From Salminus brasiliensis (lineage: Eukaryota > Chordata > Actinopteri > Characiformes > Bryconidae): 64,000 bases of DNA. The stretch is taken from assembly GCF_030463535.1 (NCBI RefSeq), contig NC_132900.1, forward strand, positions 30,628,721 through 30,692,720, in the 5' to 3' direction. The translations under genes and the position numbers were made by a program. Shown here one piece after another: positions 1 to 11,650 of the stretch (within the stretch, counting starts at the first letter, position 1; every line of letters starts with the position of its first letter). Under the pieces are notes generated by a model. The model saw only the letters and a list, made by a program, of their open reading frames with translations, did not search any database and was not told where the DNA came from.

Positions 1-166
1 GCCTTCGGGATCTGCCCTTTATTGCCAAGCGAGTTAAGAGGAACCTGAGAAGTGGAGATGAAAGGAGATAGTGAGGATTACAGGCGACCGATTCGTTTAA
101 GAGAGTGCCGAGAGTGGTTTGACAGTAATGGAGCAGATTGATGAATCCATGAATCCATTGTGTATG

Positions 167-219
167 TGGTGTGCAGTGGGTGGTGTGCAGTGGGTGGTGT
201 GCAGTGGGTGGTGGGCGGG
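167..219. repeat. 14-bp tandem minisatellite, about 3.5 copies
   Basis: The unit TGGTGTGCAGTGGG repeats exactly at 167, 181 and 195, with a partial, diverged fourth copy. It lies upstream of SPTSSB. Confidence 0.9.
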
Positions 220-728
220 TCAACAGTTATTTGCCCTCAGTAGTTGATTGCCCCCACAGGGCATTGCCACAAGCTGGGAGATGTTTAGAAGTGACACCTC
301 TAATTGCCCATGGGGGTTCTCTGCATTAGCAAGTGTATTTACCTATGTTGCTCACAATCCTCCACCCATCCCTCCACCTCTTTCACTGAATTTATTTTTC
401 CAGTGCAAAGATTACATCCATGGCCATGAGCTAGACCTTCTAACCAAAGCCTGGTCTTCAGAGATGCATGTTTAGAAGATAAGGGGGCTTCAGCTCCGGG
501 CCTTCCTGTCCATTCTTCCCCTTTGGGAATACTGCACCCAGATGAAAATATTCCTGTGGGACAAAGGAGACAACGTTCTAGGCAAAATCCCTCCACCAAC
601 TCCTCCTTACATTAACGTGTTGTGTTTTTTTTTTATTGTCTCCTTCCATGCTGCATCTGGGTCCCCGCCGACCTCCAGCCTCCTGCTGACCACTTCTTCT
701 TACCCGTGGGGTGGACTGAGACTGAGGC
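220..728 (+). other. Upstream region of SPTSSB; probable 3' splice site and 5'UTR
   Basis: No conserved coding sequence is seen. A T-rich tract at about 625-640 followed by CCGACCTCCAG near 668-678 could be the acceptor of the exon carrying the SPTSSB start codon. The small ORFs here look like chance ORFs. Confidence 0.4.
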
Positions 729-971
729 ATGGATGTGAAGAACATGCGAGAGTACATGGGCTGGCTCTACTACCAGTACCTCCTGATCACGGGCATCTAC
801 GTCCTGGAGCCCTGGGAGAAGTCCATCTTCAACACGGTCCTTTTCACCATGGTGGCCATGGTGGTCTACACCTCCTACGTCTTCGTGCCCATCCATGTCC
901 GTCTGGCTTTGGAGTTCTTCTCCGGACTGTGCGGGGAGCAGCCTGAAAGCACGGTAGCGCTGATGAACTAA
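729..971 (+). CDS. sptssb: Serine palmitoyltransferase small subunit B
   Basis: An 80-residue protein encoded in one exon. It matches vertebrate SPTSSB (ssSPTb, about 76 aa in mammals) along its length: the N-terminal block with [10 protein letters not shown], the [11 protein letters not shown] motif at about 26-36, and the [16 protein letters not shown] block at about 50-65. The family activates the SPTLC1/SPTLC2-3 heterodimer in the ER membrane, the first step of sphingoid base synthesis, and ssSPTb favours longer acyl-CoA. Val25, the residue reported to set this preference in ssSPTb, is present. Two hydrophobic stretches are visible, residues 12-26 and 36-57. The start has a good Kozak context (GAGGCATGG). 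The C-terminal end after FFSGLCGEQ is a few residues longer than in mammals and diverged. The next gene downstream, NMD3, is on the opposite strand, tail to tail with SPTSSB apart from the inserted zinc-finger gene. Confidence 0.96.
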   Translation: MDVKNMREYMGWLYYQYLLITGIYVLEPWEKSIFNTVLFTMVAMVVYTSYVFVPIHVRLALEFFSGLCGEQPESTVALMN

Positions 972-1414
972 ACGCAAAGGGGAACGTGGGTAGCGATGGT
1001 GGGGGTCTGGCTTTTTTACTGCCTTCGTTTGCGTTCAGAGTCATTGCAAAGGAGCAGAAATGAGCTCTCCACCCACACGTTGATCGTGAACAGCCCCTCA
1101 AGTCGTAATTGCAAGTTTTGATTGCCTAGTTTACCTATTCCCTTTCAGTACGGTGAAGGAAAGAATGGTTTCAGGGGTTGATGGATGGTAATTCTTTGTT
1201 ATTTAGGTGTAATCATCTCAGATCAGGTCAGATCATCGGCATTTGCTTACGTCTGTAACGGTAGCTGCTTTAGGTACCTGTTTGCAATGGAAGGCAATGC
1301 TTGGGAGAAACCGAAAGATCGGGTAAACGACCCAGATGTTAGTGTTGATCTTTGCATTTAACTACTTACTTCGCGGGTAGGAAACAAGCCTCTTCTTACT
1401 CTTAAAAGGCCTCG

Positions 1415-1705
1415 ATTAGGAGCTCTGAGTGGTTCAGAGCCATGCCGCTTTGCCATCAGCATTTAGAGTCAGAGGGAGCACAATTGGCAGTGTTCTCTCC
1501 AGGTGGGAGAGCGATGCTGGCCGGCACAGGTGTTGTTAGCTGTTAGCTGCTGTGGAGGAGCACATTGCCAGCACTTCGAAAAAAGAGGCGGTGGCTGGCT
1601 TTGCATGTATCACAGGAGTCCTTACTCTCCTAGTGTCGGGAGCATTGCCAGTTCTAGGGGGAGCTAAGAACGGGTGGGTTTATTGACAGTACCGAATTGA
1701 GGGTA
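1415..1705 (+). mobile_element. tRNA-derived SINE copy (family A) inside the SPTSSB 3'UTR
   Basis: It shares the body blocks GAGCACAATTGGC, CTCTCCAGGTGGG, GGAGCATTGCCAG and GGGGGAGCTAAG with copies at about 14270 (reverse), 18915, 25240, 27445, 43600 and 45655 (reverse). The tRNA-like head (GAGTGGTTCAG) has lost its B box. Confidence 0.75.
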
Positions 1706-2791
1706 AATTAAAAGACTATAGCTGATATGAGCGTTCCTTCTCAGGAGCGTTCTAGAGGAATGTTCCAATGATCCGAAGGTCAAAAAGCCATGCCCAACTT
1801 CTCCTCTCCTTGTCCCAGCTTCTGGCCTCTCTCAGGTCCCTTTCACAATTCCGTAGTTGTTTTCGTTTTTTGCATGATGGTGCAGGATGGGTTCCTGGGT
1901 GACTGCACATGGCTGATGTTTTGCATGACAGGACCAGTCCCGCACTTCGCATTTGCATGCGAGAGCTTCCCCAAAGGTTTTTCCCATCAGTCTCTTCCCC
2001 GTCATCACTGGTTGAGTTGGTAGAAAGTCCTGACGAGATCACTGCTGAATACTTGCTGCCGGTTGGCACGGCAAACAGGCCAGATCGTCTTAGGTCAGAC
2101 TGGGTCAGTGTCAGGTGATTTGCAAAGTGGGGGAAGTCACGAAATTTCCTTATTCCCTCATTTCCGTTCTTCTTTATGATCACAATGTTGTTTAATGACT
2201 GAATTGCCATGTCCTATGCAACAAGGCTGCTCCCAGTAAGGGGAAATTGTGGCTGCTGAACGGTCAAAGTAAGCTCCATTGCATTTGTACAAATATTGAT
2301 AGTCCTCGCTCTATCTCTCGCACCTGACACGAGTTCAAGCCTGACTTCTGGAAAGTAAACTGCTCTCAAAGAAAGCTGGAATGAAAAGAACTCTCTTGGA
2401 TCAGCCAGTCAGTCTTCCTTCCTGCCAAACGTACTGAACAATGCATGCACTCCCATTTACACCGAGCGATAAATACCTTGTTCTTCCGATCGATACGCGT
2501 CGCCCTCGCCAAAACGCTGATCACTCTGTTTCAGGTTTATCATTTTGTCTGTATTTATCGAACATGTTTATATATATATTTATGTACTGGATACTGGAAC
2601 TTTGGCTGGTTACAATGGTCAGTTACCAAACATGTTTTGCACTTATTTGTCTGTGTTTTGTTATTGCCATACATGTATTTCTGCAAAAAAAAATTCATTT
2701 GAAAATCACGTCATATTTTTGTTGAGACTGAATATGTACGAGATATGTTTATTCATTCAAAGTTGCTTTTTTATTGGTTGATTTTTCACTA

Positions 2792-2797
2792 AATAAA
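2792..2797 (+). promoter_or_regulatory. Poly(A) signal AATAAA, probably for SPTSSB
   Basis: Canonical hexamer about 1.8 kb after the SPTSSB stop. It is the best signal seen before the MITE at 3023. Not proven. Confidence 0.5.
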
Positions 2798-3022
2798 GTA
2801 ATTTTACAAGGATATCCAGACTAACCATGCATGTTTTCAAAATGGTAACGTAAAAAAAAAACTACTTTACAGGAGAAGGAAAAAACCTTCTTCACTTTCA
2901 ATGGAAGTCAATGTAAAAAGATTCTATTCCGGGTCATTCTGAAGCATTTCTATTGATCATCATGAAATTTGGGTACAAGGTAAAGGACAACTGCCAGACT
3001 CACATTATGTCAAAAAAACTAT

Positions 3023-3440
3023 ATACACTATATGGACAAAAGTATTGGGACACCTGCTAATCATTGCATTTCCTGCAAAATCAAGGCAATTAAAAAGAGT
3101 TGATCCTACTTTTGTTGAAGGAATTGTCTCCACTGTGCAGGGAAGACGGCTTTCTAGTAGATTTTGGAGGAGCATAGCTGTAAGGATTTGATTGCATTGA
3201 GCTAATGAGGTCAGGATGTTGAATTTTGCTGGATGGAGCACCATCCATCATTCCAGAGAACACAGTTCTTCCACTGCTCCACAGCTCAATGCTGGGGGGC
3301 TTTATACCCCTCTACTAGCCCACGCCTGGCATTAGGCAGCATGGAGCCAATAGGTTCATGATGTTTATTATTTGCTCCAGAGAGTCCTATTCTATTGGCA
3401 GTACTTCTCTACAAAGATAAGCCAAAACAAGTGTCAGCAA
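3023..3440 (+). mobile_element. Tc1-type MITE (family M), copy a, 3' end diverged
   Basis: It starts CACTATATGGACAAAAGTAT after TA and carries the family's internal blocks: TTTTGGAGGAGCAT, CTCAATGCTGGGGGGCTTTA, CTAGCCCACGCCTGGCATTA, CTATTGGCAGTACTTCTCTA. The 3' terminal repeat is not recognisable, so the end is approximate. Confidence 0.85.
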
Positions 3441-5261
3441 TATGTGCAAATTCATACTAGAAACAGTTGCTGATGAAAGCGGCTACGTGGAAACCAGGAT
3501 CTACCAGACTAGTGACCAGACCAGTTTCTCCAGCTCAGTGTTATAGGTGTCCTGAGGGCCTGCAAAAAAGGGCCCGTTAGTTCACTCCCCACCCCCCAAC
3601 CTTTCTGAAGGCTCACAAACACCACTGTATTTGCTTAGTCTTGTTGCTGAGCCCTGCACCATTGAGCACCATCGGCGGTCTTGTGGAGTCCATGCCTAAA
3701 TGGGTCAGAGCTGTTGTGGACGCACAAGGGGGACCTTCTCAACGTTCATTCACTCAACATGTTTTGCTAATACTTGCTAATGAACACTTTTTGCTTATTT
3801 GCAATGCACCTTGTAGTGAAACCATGCCCTCAGGACTGCGGCCCATCCCAGGTGTTACTTTCTAATGGTTTTTAATGGTAGCAGACTGCACTGGCAGCTG
3901 TGTTTATACCGCTGATGATGGAAAAATCACACTTCTGATGTAACACTAGGCCCCACTTTTACTTTTGGAGGGCTCCACCCATCTCTGGCAGCACGTATCT
4001 TTCTTAGCTGGCTTGTTCACCAGACCTTTCTCTGGGTATTGTCCTGAAATTGCATCAGTTGCATCTCCAAGACCCCACTAGTGCTTACAGCTTTTTATGT
4101 GTTTTTTATGTCCTTTTTTTATTGCGTGTAACTCAACACCTATCCCAGTCTTTCTCCAGGATGCGGCAACACAATACCTGCATTCTCAAACAGTTGTGGT
4201 GGAGATCAGATTTCGCCAACTAGGTAACAAATGGACTCTGGCTCGGGTCCACAACAAACACAAACACTACGGGCCTCCAAAACAAACCAAAAAAAAAAGC
4301 GAAGGTGACAGTGGGGACAGCGCCGCCTCGACAAACCCACCAATGCAAAGTTTGCCCAAGTGTTTAAAGGTCATTTAAATGCTCTTGCTTATGAACTATG
4401 ATCCTTATCAGTCTTACAAATGACTGTAAACAAGCGGACAGCGCCACAAATGCTGACTGAACAGACTCTCTGAAAAAACAGGCATTGTCTGGCAACCTGT
4501 GGATCTTTTTAGGCCCTGACCCCCAACCCACCCCTTCCTATGATCACGGCATGCAGCAGAGGACCTTTTTTTTCATCATCAGCACCAGGCTACATTGATA
4601 CAGTAGGTGTTTACCATGTCGTAGCAATACAATGTAACACTGACAGTTTATTAGGTACTGACAGTATTATATATGTATCTCATACCAAATGCAAATGCAG
4701 TGGGGGTCTATTTATCATCTATTTATCATCTATTTTCCATTGATTTCTACTCCGAAGTCTAACTGGAGTCCACCCTGTGTTCTCCTCCTTTCCTATTAAT
4801 CAGGACATTTCCATTCGCTCTGACCTGTGGCCTGTGCTCCCTGCCATTGTTGTCTTGAGTTATCAGGTAAATAATGGTCTATTCTTTTGTCTATGGATAA
4901 TATCTGCTCTGCATTGTGCAACGGCACTGAACACATTTAGATACGGCACATAATCCACACCGGCCATATCTACGCCCCATTCTGTGGTGTCAGTCTACTG
5001 GTGTATTTCCCATAGGCATCATAGGCACTGAAGTCAGAAGTCAGAAGTCCCAGAGCAGAAGTAATGTCTCCAGGTCTGAGCACTCTGCCACATCTATGTA
5101 CTTTGAATTTGGAGCTCTGGTGGCACTCCTGAGTAATGAGCTGTATTTAAAATAATTAATATTGGCTAAATATTGGCTTGGTGACTCCCCTGGGTCTACC
5201 TAGACTTCTCACAGTGCTAGCTGTAGCTCCCTGTTTGCTGCAGGCATCAAGCTAGTGTACA
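3441..5261. other. Intergenic, no gene recognised
   Basis: The ORF at 4097-4378 (93 codons) has no family resemblance that I recognise and ends in a low-complexity K/S-rich tail. No further features are supported here. Confidence 0.5.
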
Positions 5262-5671
5262 TATGCTATATGTCCAAATGTTCGTGGACACCCCTTGTGA
5301 TGAATGCATTCAGCTACTTTTAAGCTGCACCCATTGCTGAGAGACACACACATACATTTAGCTTGACTAGTCCCTGTAAAGACGTACAGTCCATAGAATC
5401 TCTTAGGCCCCATGTCTAATGCCAGATGTGGGCTAGTAGAGGGGTATAAAGCCCCCCAGCATTGAGCTGTGGAGCAGTGTTTACTCCATCTAATACTTTT
5501 GGACCTCATTCACACTCTTGTTGCTGAATGCAATCAATTCCTCACAGCTAAACTTGCTCCAGAATCTAGTAGGATGCCTTTTTCCCTAGTAGAAACAGTT
5601 GCTCCCCAACAAAAGCAGGATCAGCTCTTTTTGATAGTCTTTAATGGCCCGGTAGTTTTGTCCATATAGTG
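5262..5671 (-). mobile_element. Tc1-type MITE (family M), copy b, near full length
   Basis: Reverse orientation: 3'-type end CTATATGTCCAAATGTTCGT at 5266 and 5'-type end TTTTGTCCATATAGTG at 5656. The internal blocks (AAAGCCCCCCAGCATTGAGC and others) are present, with a deletion around the centre. Confidence 0.88.
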
Positions 5672-6147
5672 TCAGGAAGAGTTTGTCGCCCAGTCTCAGA
5701 ACAGCTTTACTTCCACCAGCTTATCAGACTGAGGGAGTGGAGGATATTCCGGTCCTCGCTGGTTTGCAGTCGTACAGTATGCGGCCATCTCAAATATCTT
5801 ACTTCTCCCTCTTTCTCTCACTGTTGACAGAAGGTACACTGCTGAAGGAATGCGTTTAATATGTAAAATATTGGAGAGGGTGTGGGGTAGAACAAAGGGC
5901 TGAGGCACTTTGTGGTCAAGGGTTTATGCGCATAGATCAGACTGCCCGTCAAATTCATGTTGACAGCCCTGACAATGGGTTGGCGCTGTAGACCAGACTG
6001 TGTGACAGCTTAATGCGGCCTGACTTAAAACAAAGTCTAGTTTAAACAGCCTAAAGGAAGACGTGGGACAGAGAGAGACGGAGAGAGACTTGATTTGGAC
6101 GTCAAAAAGTCCTTGATTTAACCACCGGTAAGTCATTTCTGAGAAGA

Positions 6148-6430
6148 AAAACATTTAGCAGATGTTCTTCTCCAGAGCGACTTACAAAAGTGCTTCATTG
6201 TTCACTCAGAAAATACCCTTAGCTAGTTTATATCCCTCTAAGCTTAGATACTAGTAAATACAGAAGTCAGTTTGGAGACCTAGATACATAATACTCTACT
6301 TATACTCTTGGCTTTGTAGACCAGAGTCAGAGTTCTGAATCTGATGACCTGGGCAGCAGCTATAGGAAGCTACAATGAAGAGAGAATGCAGCAGAGGAAG
6401 AGCTGAACATGGCTGAACTTAGAAATGTTG
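6148..6430 (+). repeat. Dispersed fish repeat with a CATTTAGCAGA..GAGCGACTTACA core, copy 1
   Basis: The core at 6152-6187 matches 11710-11752, 48720-48760 and 54953-54990. The longer tail (AAGTGCTT..CTAGTT..CTAAGCTT) is shared with 11753-11830, so these two are the same subfamily. The class is not determined. Confidence 0.7.
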
Positions 6431-6469
6431 AAGACGACCCATCTTTTACAATTTCTTCTGAAACCAAGC

Positions 6470-6710
6470 CTTGGTGAACTTGGTGAGATATGCTCGGGAT
6501 CATTGTCCTGTTAGATGGTCCAATTACGCTCAAGCTTTAGCTTCCTCACAGAAGGCATGATGGTTTTCTCTTTGGATTTCCTGAAACTTGATTGGATGTA
6601 TCTTGCCGTCCCTCCACACGCTGCAGGTTTCCAGTGCCAGAGGAAGCAAAGCAGCCCCAGAACATCACAGAGTCACCACCATGCTTCACTGCAGGAAGGG
6701 TGATCTTTTT
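6470..6710 (-). pseudogene. Tc1/mariner-like transposase fragment, decayed
   Basis: On the minus strand this encodes the middle of a Tc1-type transposase. The sequence before the second catalytic Asp is recognisable (HGGDSVMFWGCFASSGTGNL), followed after a frame shift by the DNDPEH motif that usually carries the second Asp of the DDE triad. Stops and shifts break it, and neither the N-terminal helix-turn-helix part nor a terminal repeat is seen. Only about 240 bp of a roughly 1-kb gene remains. It could be the remnant of an element related to the source of the MITEs, but the link is not shown. Confidence 0.75.
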
Positions 6711-7093
6711 AGGGATTATTATTAAATGTATACAAATAAAACACAGGGAATGTCTTTTACAAGTTTAAAATGGACAGAAAATGCACATATTGCAGTAGTA
6801 TTAGCATTAACATACTTTTAGAATTCCTATTAGGGAAATAACAGTTTTTCATGATTATAAAATATTAGAGTCAACATATATGGTTTGAACTGAAGGCCCA
6901 GCTCTGTCTAATAGCTGTGGTCCTCAATTGGCAGTAATTTCATAATTAATTACATTTACATTCCAAGGCAACAGGACATCTCTTATGTTCTTATAGGGGT
7001 TAAACAAGTTCAAACCATTTGTGTCCAGTCCTTCAGCCTCTAGCCCACAGGGACTGTGAGTGCCTGCAGCAGAAAGGGGCCAAAATAGTGGAA

Positions 7094-7096
<3 letters not shown>

Positions 7097-7133
<37 letters not shown>
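7097..7133. repeat. (GA)n microsatellite
   Basis: Perfect AG dinucleotide run of about 37 bp. Confidence 0.95.
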
Positions 7134-7135
<2 letters not shown>

Positions 7136-7325
7136 AATCAAGCATAAATCAAACAGAATATGCCCCTAGACTGTCGTCTAGTAAGTGCGGCTGCTGACAG
7201 GCTGATTTTACTGGCGCTCATCACACCCTGGGTAAACTCCAGCACATTACAATAACAGCCCTAAGTGCAGGAATCAAAGACAGGCACAGTGCTGTAAACA
7301 GAGAACTGCCCAGATACAGCCCTGA

Positions 7326-7350
7326 ATGTGTGTGTGTGTGTGTGTGTGTT
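7326..7350. repeat. (GT)n microsatellite
   Basis: Short perfect TG run. Confidence 0.95.
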
Positions 7351-7497
7351 TCTACCGTACAGAAACAGATATAAAAGTGACTCAGAATAGTTGAAAAAGT
7401 CAAATAATAAATAAAATTATAGTGCACCTAAAAACCTAAAAAGAAGAAACCAAAAAGCAGAGATGTCATGATATTGGTGGGTACCTGCCCAAAATAT

Positions 7498-7765
7498 CAG
7501 CAAGTTTAACTAGTTAACTAGTTGAGTTTACATAACCAAGCTAATTGACCAGTATGATTAATCTGAATGGGCTAATCAATTAGCAAAATCAAGCTGGTCA
7601 ACCAGCGTAACCAAGCTGGTCAATAACCATAATCAGCATGATTAATTTGACCAAGCTAGTCAACCAGTATGACCAAGTTAGTTGACCAGCATAACTAAGC
7701 TGGTCAACCAGCATAACCAGCATGACCAAGCTGGTCAGCCAGAATAAGCAGCATGATCAACCTAA
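7498..7765. repeat. Degenerate minisatellite built on a GCTGGTCAACCAGC-like palindrome
   Basis: Motifs such as AAGCTGGTCAACCAGC, CATAACCAGCATGACC and AGTCAACCAGTATGACC recur about every 20-30 bp. The core is an imperfect palindrome, so each unit can form a short hairpin. Similar arrays are common in fish. Confidence 0.8.
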
Positions 7766-8904
7766 ACGAATTTGATCACGAATTTGGTCCCACAGGGCTC
7801 GGTTTTAGGGTTTCTGAAACTGATGCTAATGCAGTGAGGGCCTACTCTCAGGGCTGAAGGAGTTTAACCTCTTGACTTCAAGCTGAAAGTCAATCACACC
7901 TTGATTGCTCCTCCTGGCACTGTCCGAATACTTATGGACCTAACTGCAAAAGTAAGACAGTGGCATTGAAACAGAAATGGAATTTCCTTCACTGCAGCTG
8001 GGGTAAAATGATAGGCTACTTGAGGGGCAAGGCAAAGGTCAGCGCTGTGGCCCGCTGTGGGTACGCGAGACGGGACACAGCAGCGCTTTTGAGCTGAGCT
8101 TATCTGCCGTCGCCCAAGAGCAAGTCAGAGGGTTCATAGACCAAAAAGTCCTTTACCTTCCTCTGCTTTTAAAAGAAAAACAAGAGACAGAATAGGGAGG
8201 ACAAAAAAGAGAGGGTAAAGCAGGGACGGTGCGCCGAGGGGGGGAAAGAGGCAGGGACACATCCCCCCCCCAGTCATTGTTTCTTCGTGTTTCAAAAGGG
8301 ACCCCTTGGTCACTTTCCCAAGTGGCTCTGGTTTCTCCCGTATAGGGACAGATCGAATTCCCAAAAACACGATCCAGCGCCGCCTTCTCCTTTACGAAGG
8401 TACGAGAAAGTGTCACAATAACACTCCACACCTCCCCATCGGCCCCCTTTCACCCCCTAACAACGAAATACTTGGCAACACCCATATCCACCTCACCCTA
8501 ACTGCACTGAAGGTGCCAAACAATCGCCCTTGCCCCACTCGCTTCTGTTACCAGGGGTTCTTTCATATTCTACATTATTTTGGTCATCCCCCCCACTAGT
8601 AATGTTAGGGGCCCTAAAATGGAAACGCTACTTAGCTTAGCATAGTTAAGTGTACGGAAGCGACAAACTGTGAACCTCACTGCTGGTCCAACCAAAAAAA
8701 ACTGTTACTGGACACTCTTGACCCGCTAATTACACCCCCTAAATGTACATACACCCGCCCACAAGAGAGAGCCTTACGAGAATTTGGAAGCTAGGCTGAA
8801 AAGCTAAAAGCTAATGCTAAACAGACCAGAGCAAGCACCGCTGTGTTGTCATCCGGTGCGCTAAACCCTCTGGAGCTGAAGGCTAATCCAATCTCATCTA
8901 GCTA
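7766..8904. other. Intergenic, no gene recognised
   Basis: Two overlapping minus-strand ORFs at about 8134-8431 and one on the plus strand show no recognisable domain. Nothing else is supported. Confidence 0.45.
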
Positions 8905-8945
8905 TGCTATATGGACAAAAGTATTGGGACACCTCCTCTTTCACT
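8905..8945 (+). mobile_element. Tc1-type MITE (family M) 5' end only, copy c
   Basis: The terminal sequence CTATATGGACAAAAGTATTG and GGACACCTCCT is present, then the similarity stops. Confidence 0.75.
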
Positions 8946-10229
8946 GTCTCTTCTGATGTGGGGAGGACATGCCATCAAGCCACCCCTGAGAGAGCAAGGC
9001 CGACTATGAACCCGTCAAGCCATTAGCCCACAGCTAAGCGTATTAAACCCCCAAGTTCCAGTGCGGCTTTGGATTTTAGACGGGATTACGCCTCCTAAAC
9101 AGGCAATCAAATAGCCCGATATCAGAGTTTAATCCAATCCAGAAATCAGAACCTGATCAGATGACATTTAGTGACCCCAGAAGATTAGCTGATTAGCATC
9201 AGCCTTTTTAGGACTGATGTACCACACTGGACCCAGTTTGCTTTGCACTTATGCACCTTCTTAGTCTAAACCTACATTCAGATCTTTATGATTAATAATT
9301 CTCCATATTCCTAGCATACGTTTCAGCAAGTCCTAAGAACCCAGTCGCTGGTTTACGTGCAGTCAGGTGTACAGAATGAGCTAATCTCACGTGAGGCCTG
9401 TACATGTAAACGAATAATAACCGCTCTGGTGGAAACATGAGCGGACGTCATTTATCATGTTCAGCTGTCGGACGCAAAGTATATATCTGTCAGTCAGGCT
9501 GAGGGCTGAAGGTAAAGCACAGCAGTCAGGTTTGATGCATAGCTGAAGGTTCTAGAAGCTCCATGCTGAAGCAGGACAGCTCACTGCTGCCTCCTGCTGG
9601 GCATAGTGTTACTGTCCACTAGTAAAGGCCAAACCTGTCATCTTGGGGCCAAAGTGCAATGTTTAGTGGGCCAAAAAAACAAAGTGCAAAAGTAATAGAT
9701 AGGATAGATATTAGAAATACTTACAAATACAAAAATTTACATAATTGGGGAAGTTATATTAGTTATATATATAGGGCACAAGTTCTTAAAATGCTGAGAA
9801 AGAGGGCTCAGGCTCTTTTCCTTATTAATAAGGATTTGACACCCAATTTTAAATTGAAATATTGTAATAAATATAACAATTGCAATGTTTGATTTAATAA
9901 CCATATATTTATTACAGTGTTTATTTTGATCTGGTGTCTTGCAGCCCACTAATGGATATGCTCTCCTCCATCCTTACATCATCTGAAAAATTCAACACCA
10001 TTATAAAACCACTCTATTTTATCAGCAGGGAAAACATGAGCATCTCACAGGAAAAACAACAACAAATCTTTACAGTTAAATGAGGAAATGAAAGATCCTT
10101 AAAATCCTAAAGTTTAACAGTGGACTGAACGGTGAGGTGGAACTAATATGTGCAGCGTTTCCTTCGTTCTGCTGGACATGCTGCTCTTTTTCCTGAACAG
10201 GTCCTTGGTGGTCCTACAGCCCACCACTA
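8946..10229. other. Intergenic, AT-rich, no gene recognised
   Basis: A short piece at about 8985-9005 (CACCCCTGAGAGAGCAAGGCC) resembles the SINE at 23117-23375. The rest, including the AT-rich stretch at 9660-9960, holds nothing I can name. Confidence 0.45.
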
Positions 10230-10392
10230 CTCTGGGGTAGCCGGCAGTAGGGCGAGTGCTCCACGTGAACGCGCATGAACGCGCAGACGGGGGCGGAGTA
10301 GTGGAGAGCGAGCAGGCCGAGGGAGGGGGCGGAATGAGACTGGGGGGGATCGTGTTGCTGGTGGGAGAGAAATAGAAGCTGCACGACTGAAG
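10230..10392 (+). promoter_or_regulatory. GC-box, CpG-rich promoter and probable non-coding exon 1 of the zinc-finger gene
   Basis: This CpG island-like patch has two GC boxes (GGGGGCGGAG near 10290 and GGGGGCGGAA near 10325) and ends with a donor, GAAG|GTATGG, at 10392/10393. Both ATGs in the patch are closed by stops within 15 codons, so exon 1 would be untranslated. It is the only promoter-like patch upstream of the zinc-finger exon. This is inference. Confidence 0.45.
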
Positions 10393-10608
10393 GTATGGTG
10401 TTTACATGTTTGTCCAGTGAGAGTTTATTGCTCATTTTGTAGCTTTTTAAAAACTTTCACTGTTTTTACAAGTAAAGAGAAAAATATATGAGATATATCA
10501 GAGCTGTCCTGAGTGAAGTTAGCTGTAGGTCGATGGGTTTTGTTCGTAAATGATGGAATCTGAGAGGGGTGGGCAAATGTAGAGCGGTGTTTGGGATTTA
10601 TACGATAT

Positions 10609-10609
10609 A

Positions 10610-10644
<35 letters not shown>

Positions 10645-10672
10645 GTCTGTCTATCTGTCTATCTGCCTATCA
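10609..10672. repeat. (GTCT/ATCT)n tetranucleotide microsatellite
   Basis: A run of CTGT/CTAT units, degenerate at its 3' end. Confidence 0.9.
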
Positions 10673-10746
10673 GCATACCTATCTGTGTATTTATCTGTCG
10701 ACATGCCTCTATACAGACATCTATATAGCGCTACCTGTCTATCTCT

Positions 10747-11120
10747 ATTATATGGACAAAAGTATCGGGACACCTGCTCATTCATTGGTTCTTTCAAAAT
10801 CAGAAGTATTAAAAGAGCTAAGAGTAACTGTCTCTACTGATGGCTTTCCACTAGATTTTGGAGGAGCATTGCTGTGAGAATTTGATTGCATTTGTTAGCT
10901 AGGTCAGGGTGTTGGATGATCATCACCCCACCTCATTAGTACTGGATGGAGCTCCACCATCCATCCATCATTCCAGAGAACCCAGTTCTCCCACTGCTCC
11001 ACAGCTCCTCAATGCTGGGGGGCTTTATATATACCCCTCTACTAGCCCACACCTGGTATGTTTATCTTCTCCAGAAAGTCCTATCCTATTGCCAGTGCTT
11101 TCCTACAGGGACTAGACAAG

Positions 11121-11161
<41 letters not shown>

Positions 11162-11449
11162 AAATCAAATCAAATCAAATCAAATTTTATTTGTCATACA
11201 CAGTATAACTTGCAGTGAAATGCTTTTATGACAGTCTGCCCACATCAAGCTATACAATAAAAATCTACATTTAAACTTAACTAAACCTTAACTTAATGAA
11301 GTAAAGTGCAAAAGTGCAAAATAAAAATAGAATGTTACATTTAAGTTAAAGAATAAAATATAAAAATATGAAAATATAGAAATATAAGCAAAAAAAAATA
11401 CAAAATATAAATATACAAATATATATACACAGATGAAATAGTGCGTGTC

Positions 11450-11481
<32 letters not shown>

Positions 11482-11650
11482 CACATATGTACATATTTAT
11501 CTGTATGTGTGAGTTAAAAAGAAATGTGTGTGTGTGCGTGTGCGTGTGTGTGCATTTGCACAACTGTGTCAGCAAGTGGTGCAATTTAAAGTAAATCAGT
11601 GCCTTCATTAGATAGAGTGTCCACAAACATTTTGACATTTCCATAATATA
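10747..11650 (+). mobile_element. Tc1-type MITE (family M), copy d, split by an insertion
   Basis: The 5' end (TATGGACAAAAGTATCGGG) is at 10751, with internal blocks to 11120 and a GT run at 11121-11160. The 3' part (GCAATTTAAAGTA .. GTGTCCACAAACATTTTGAC) resumes at about 11540-11650. Between them lies a LINE-type 3' tail in reverse orientation. Confidence 0.8.

Larger units (their letters stand above)
972..2815 (+). other. Probable SPTSSB 3'UTR
   Basis: Non-coding sequence with no splice-supported ORFs runs to an AATAAA at 2792-2797. It contains a SINE copy at about 1415-1705. The overlapping small ORFs at 2441-2781 show no family resemblance. Confidence 0.55.

Noticed and set aside
2441-2781. 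Three overlapping ORFs of 78-94 codons
   Set aside because: AT-rich 3'UTR of SPTSSB; chance frames.
4097-4378. 93-codon ORF near a TTTTTTATTG tract
   Set aside because: No recognisable family, and no splice site or promoter that stands out.
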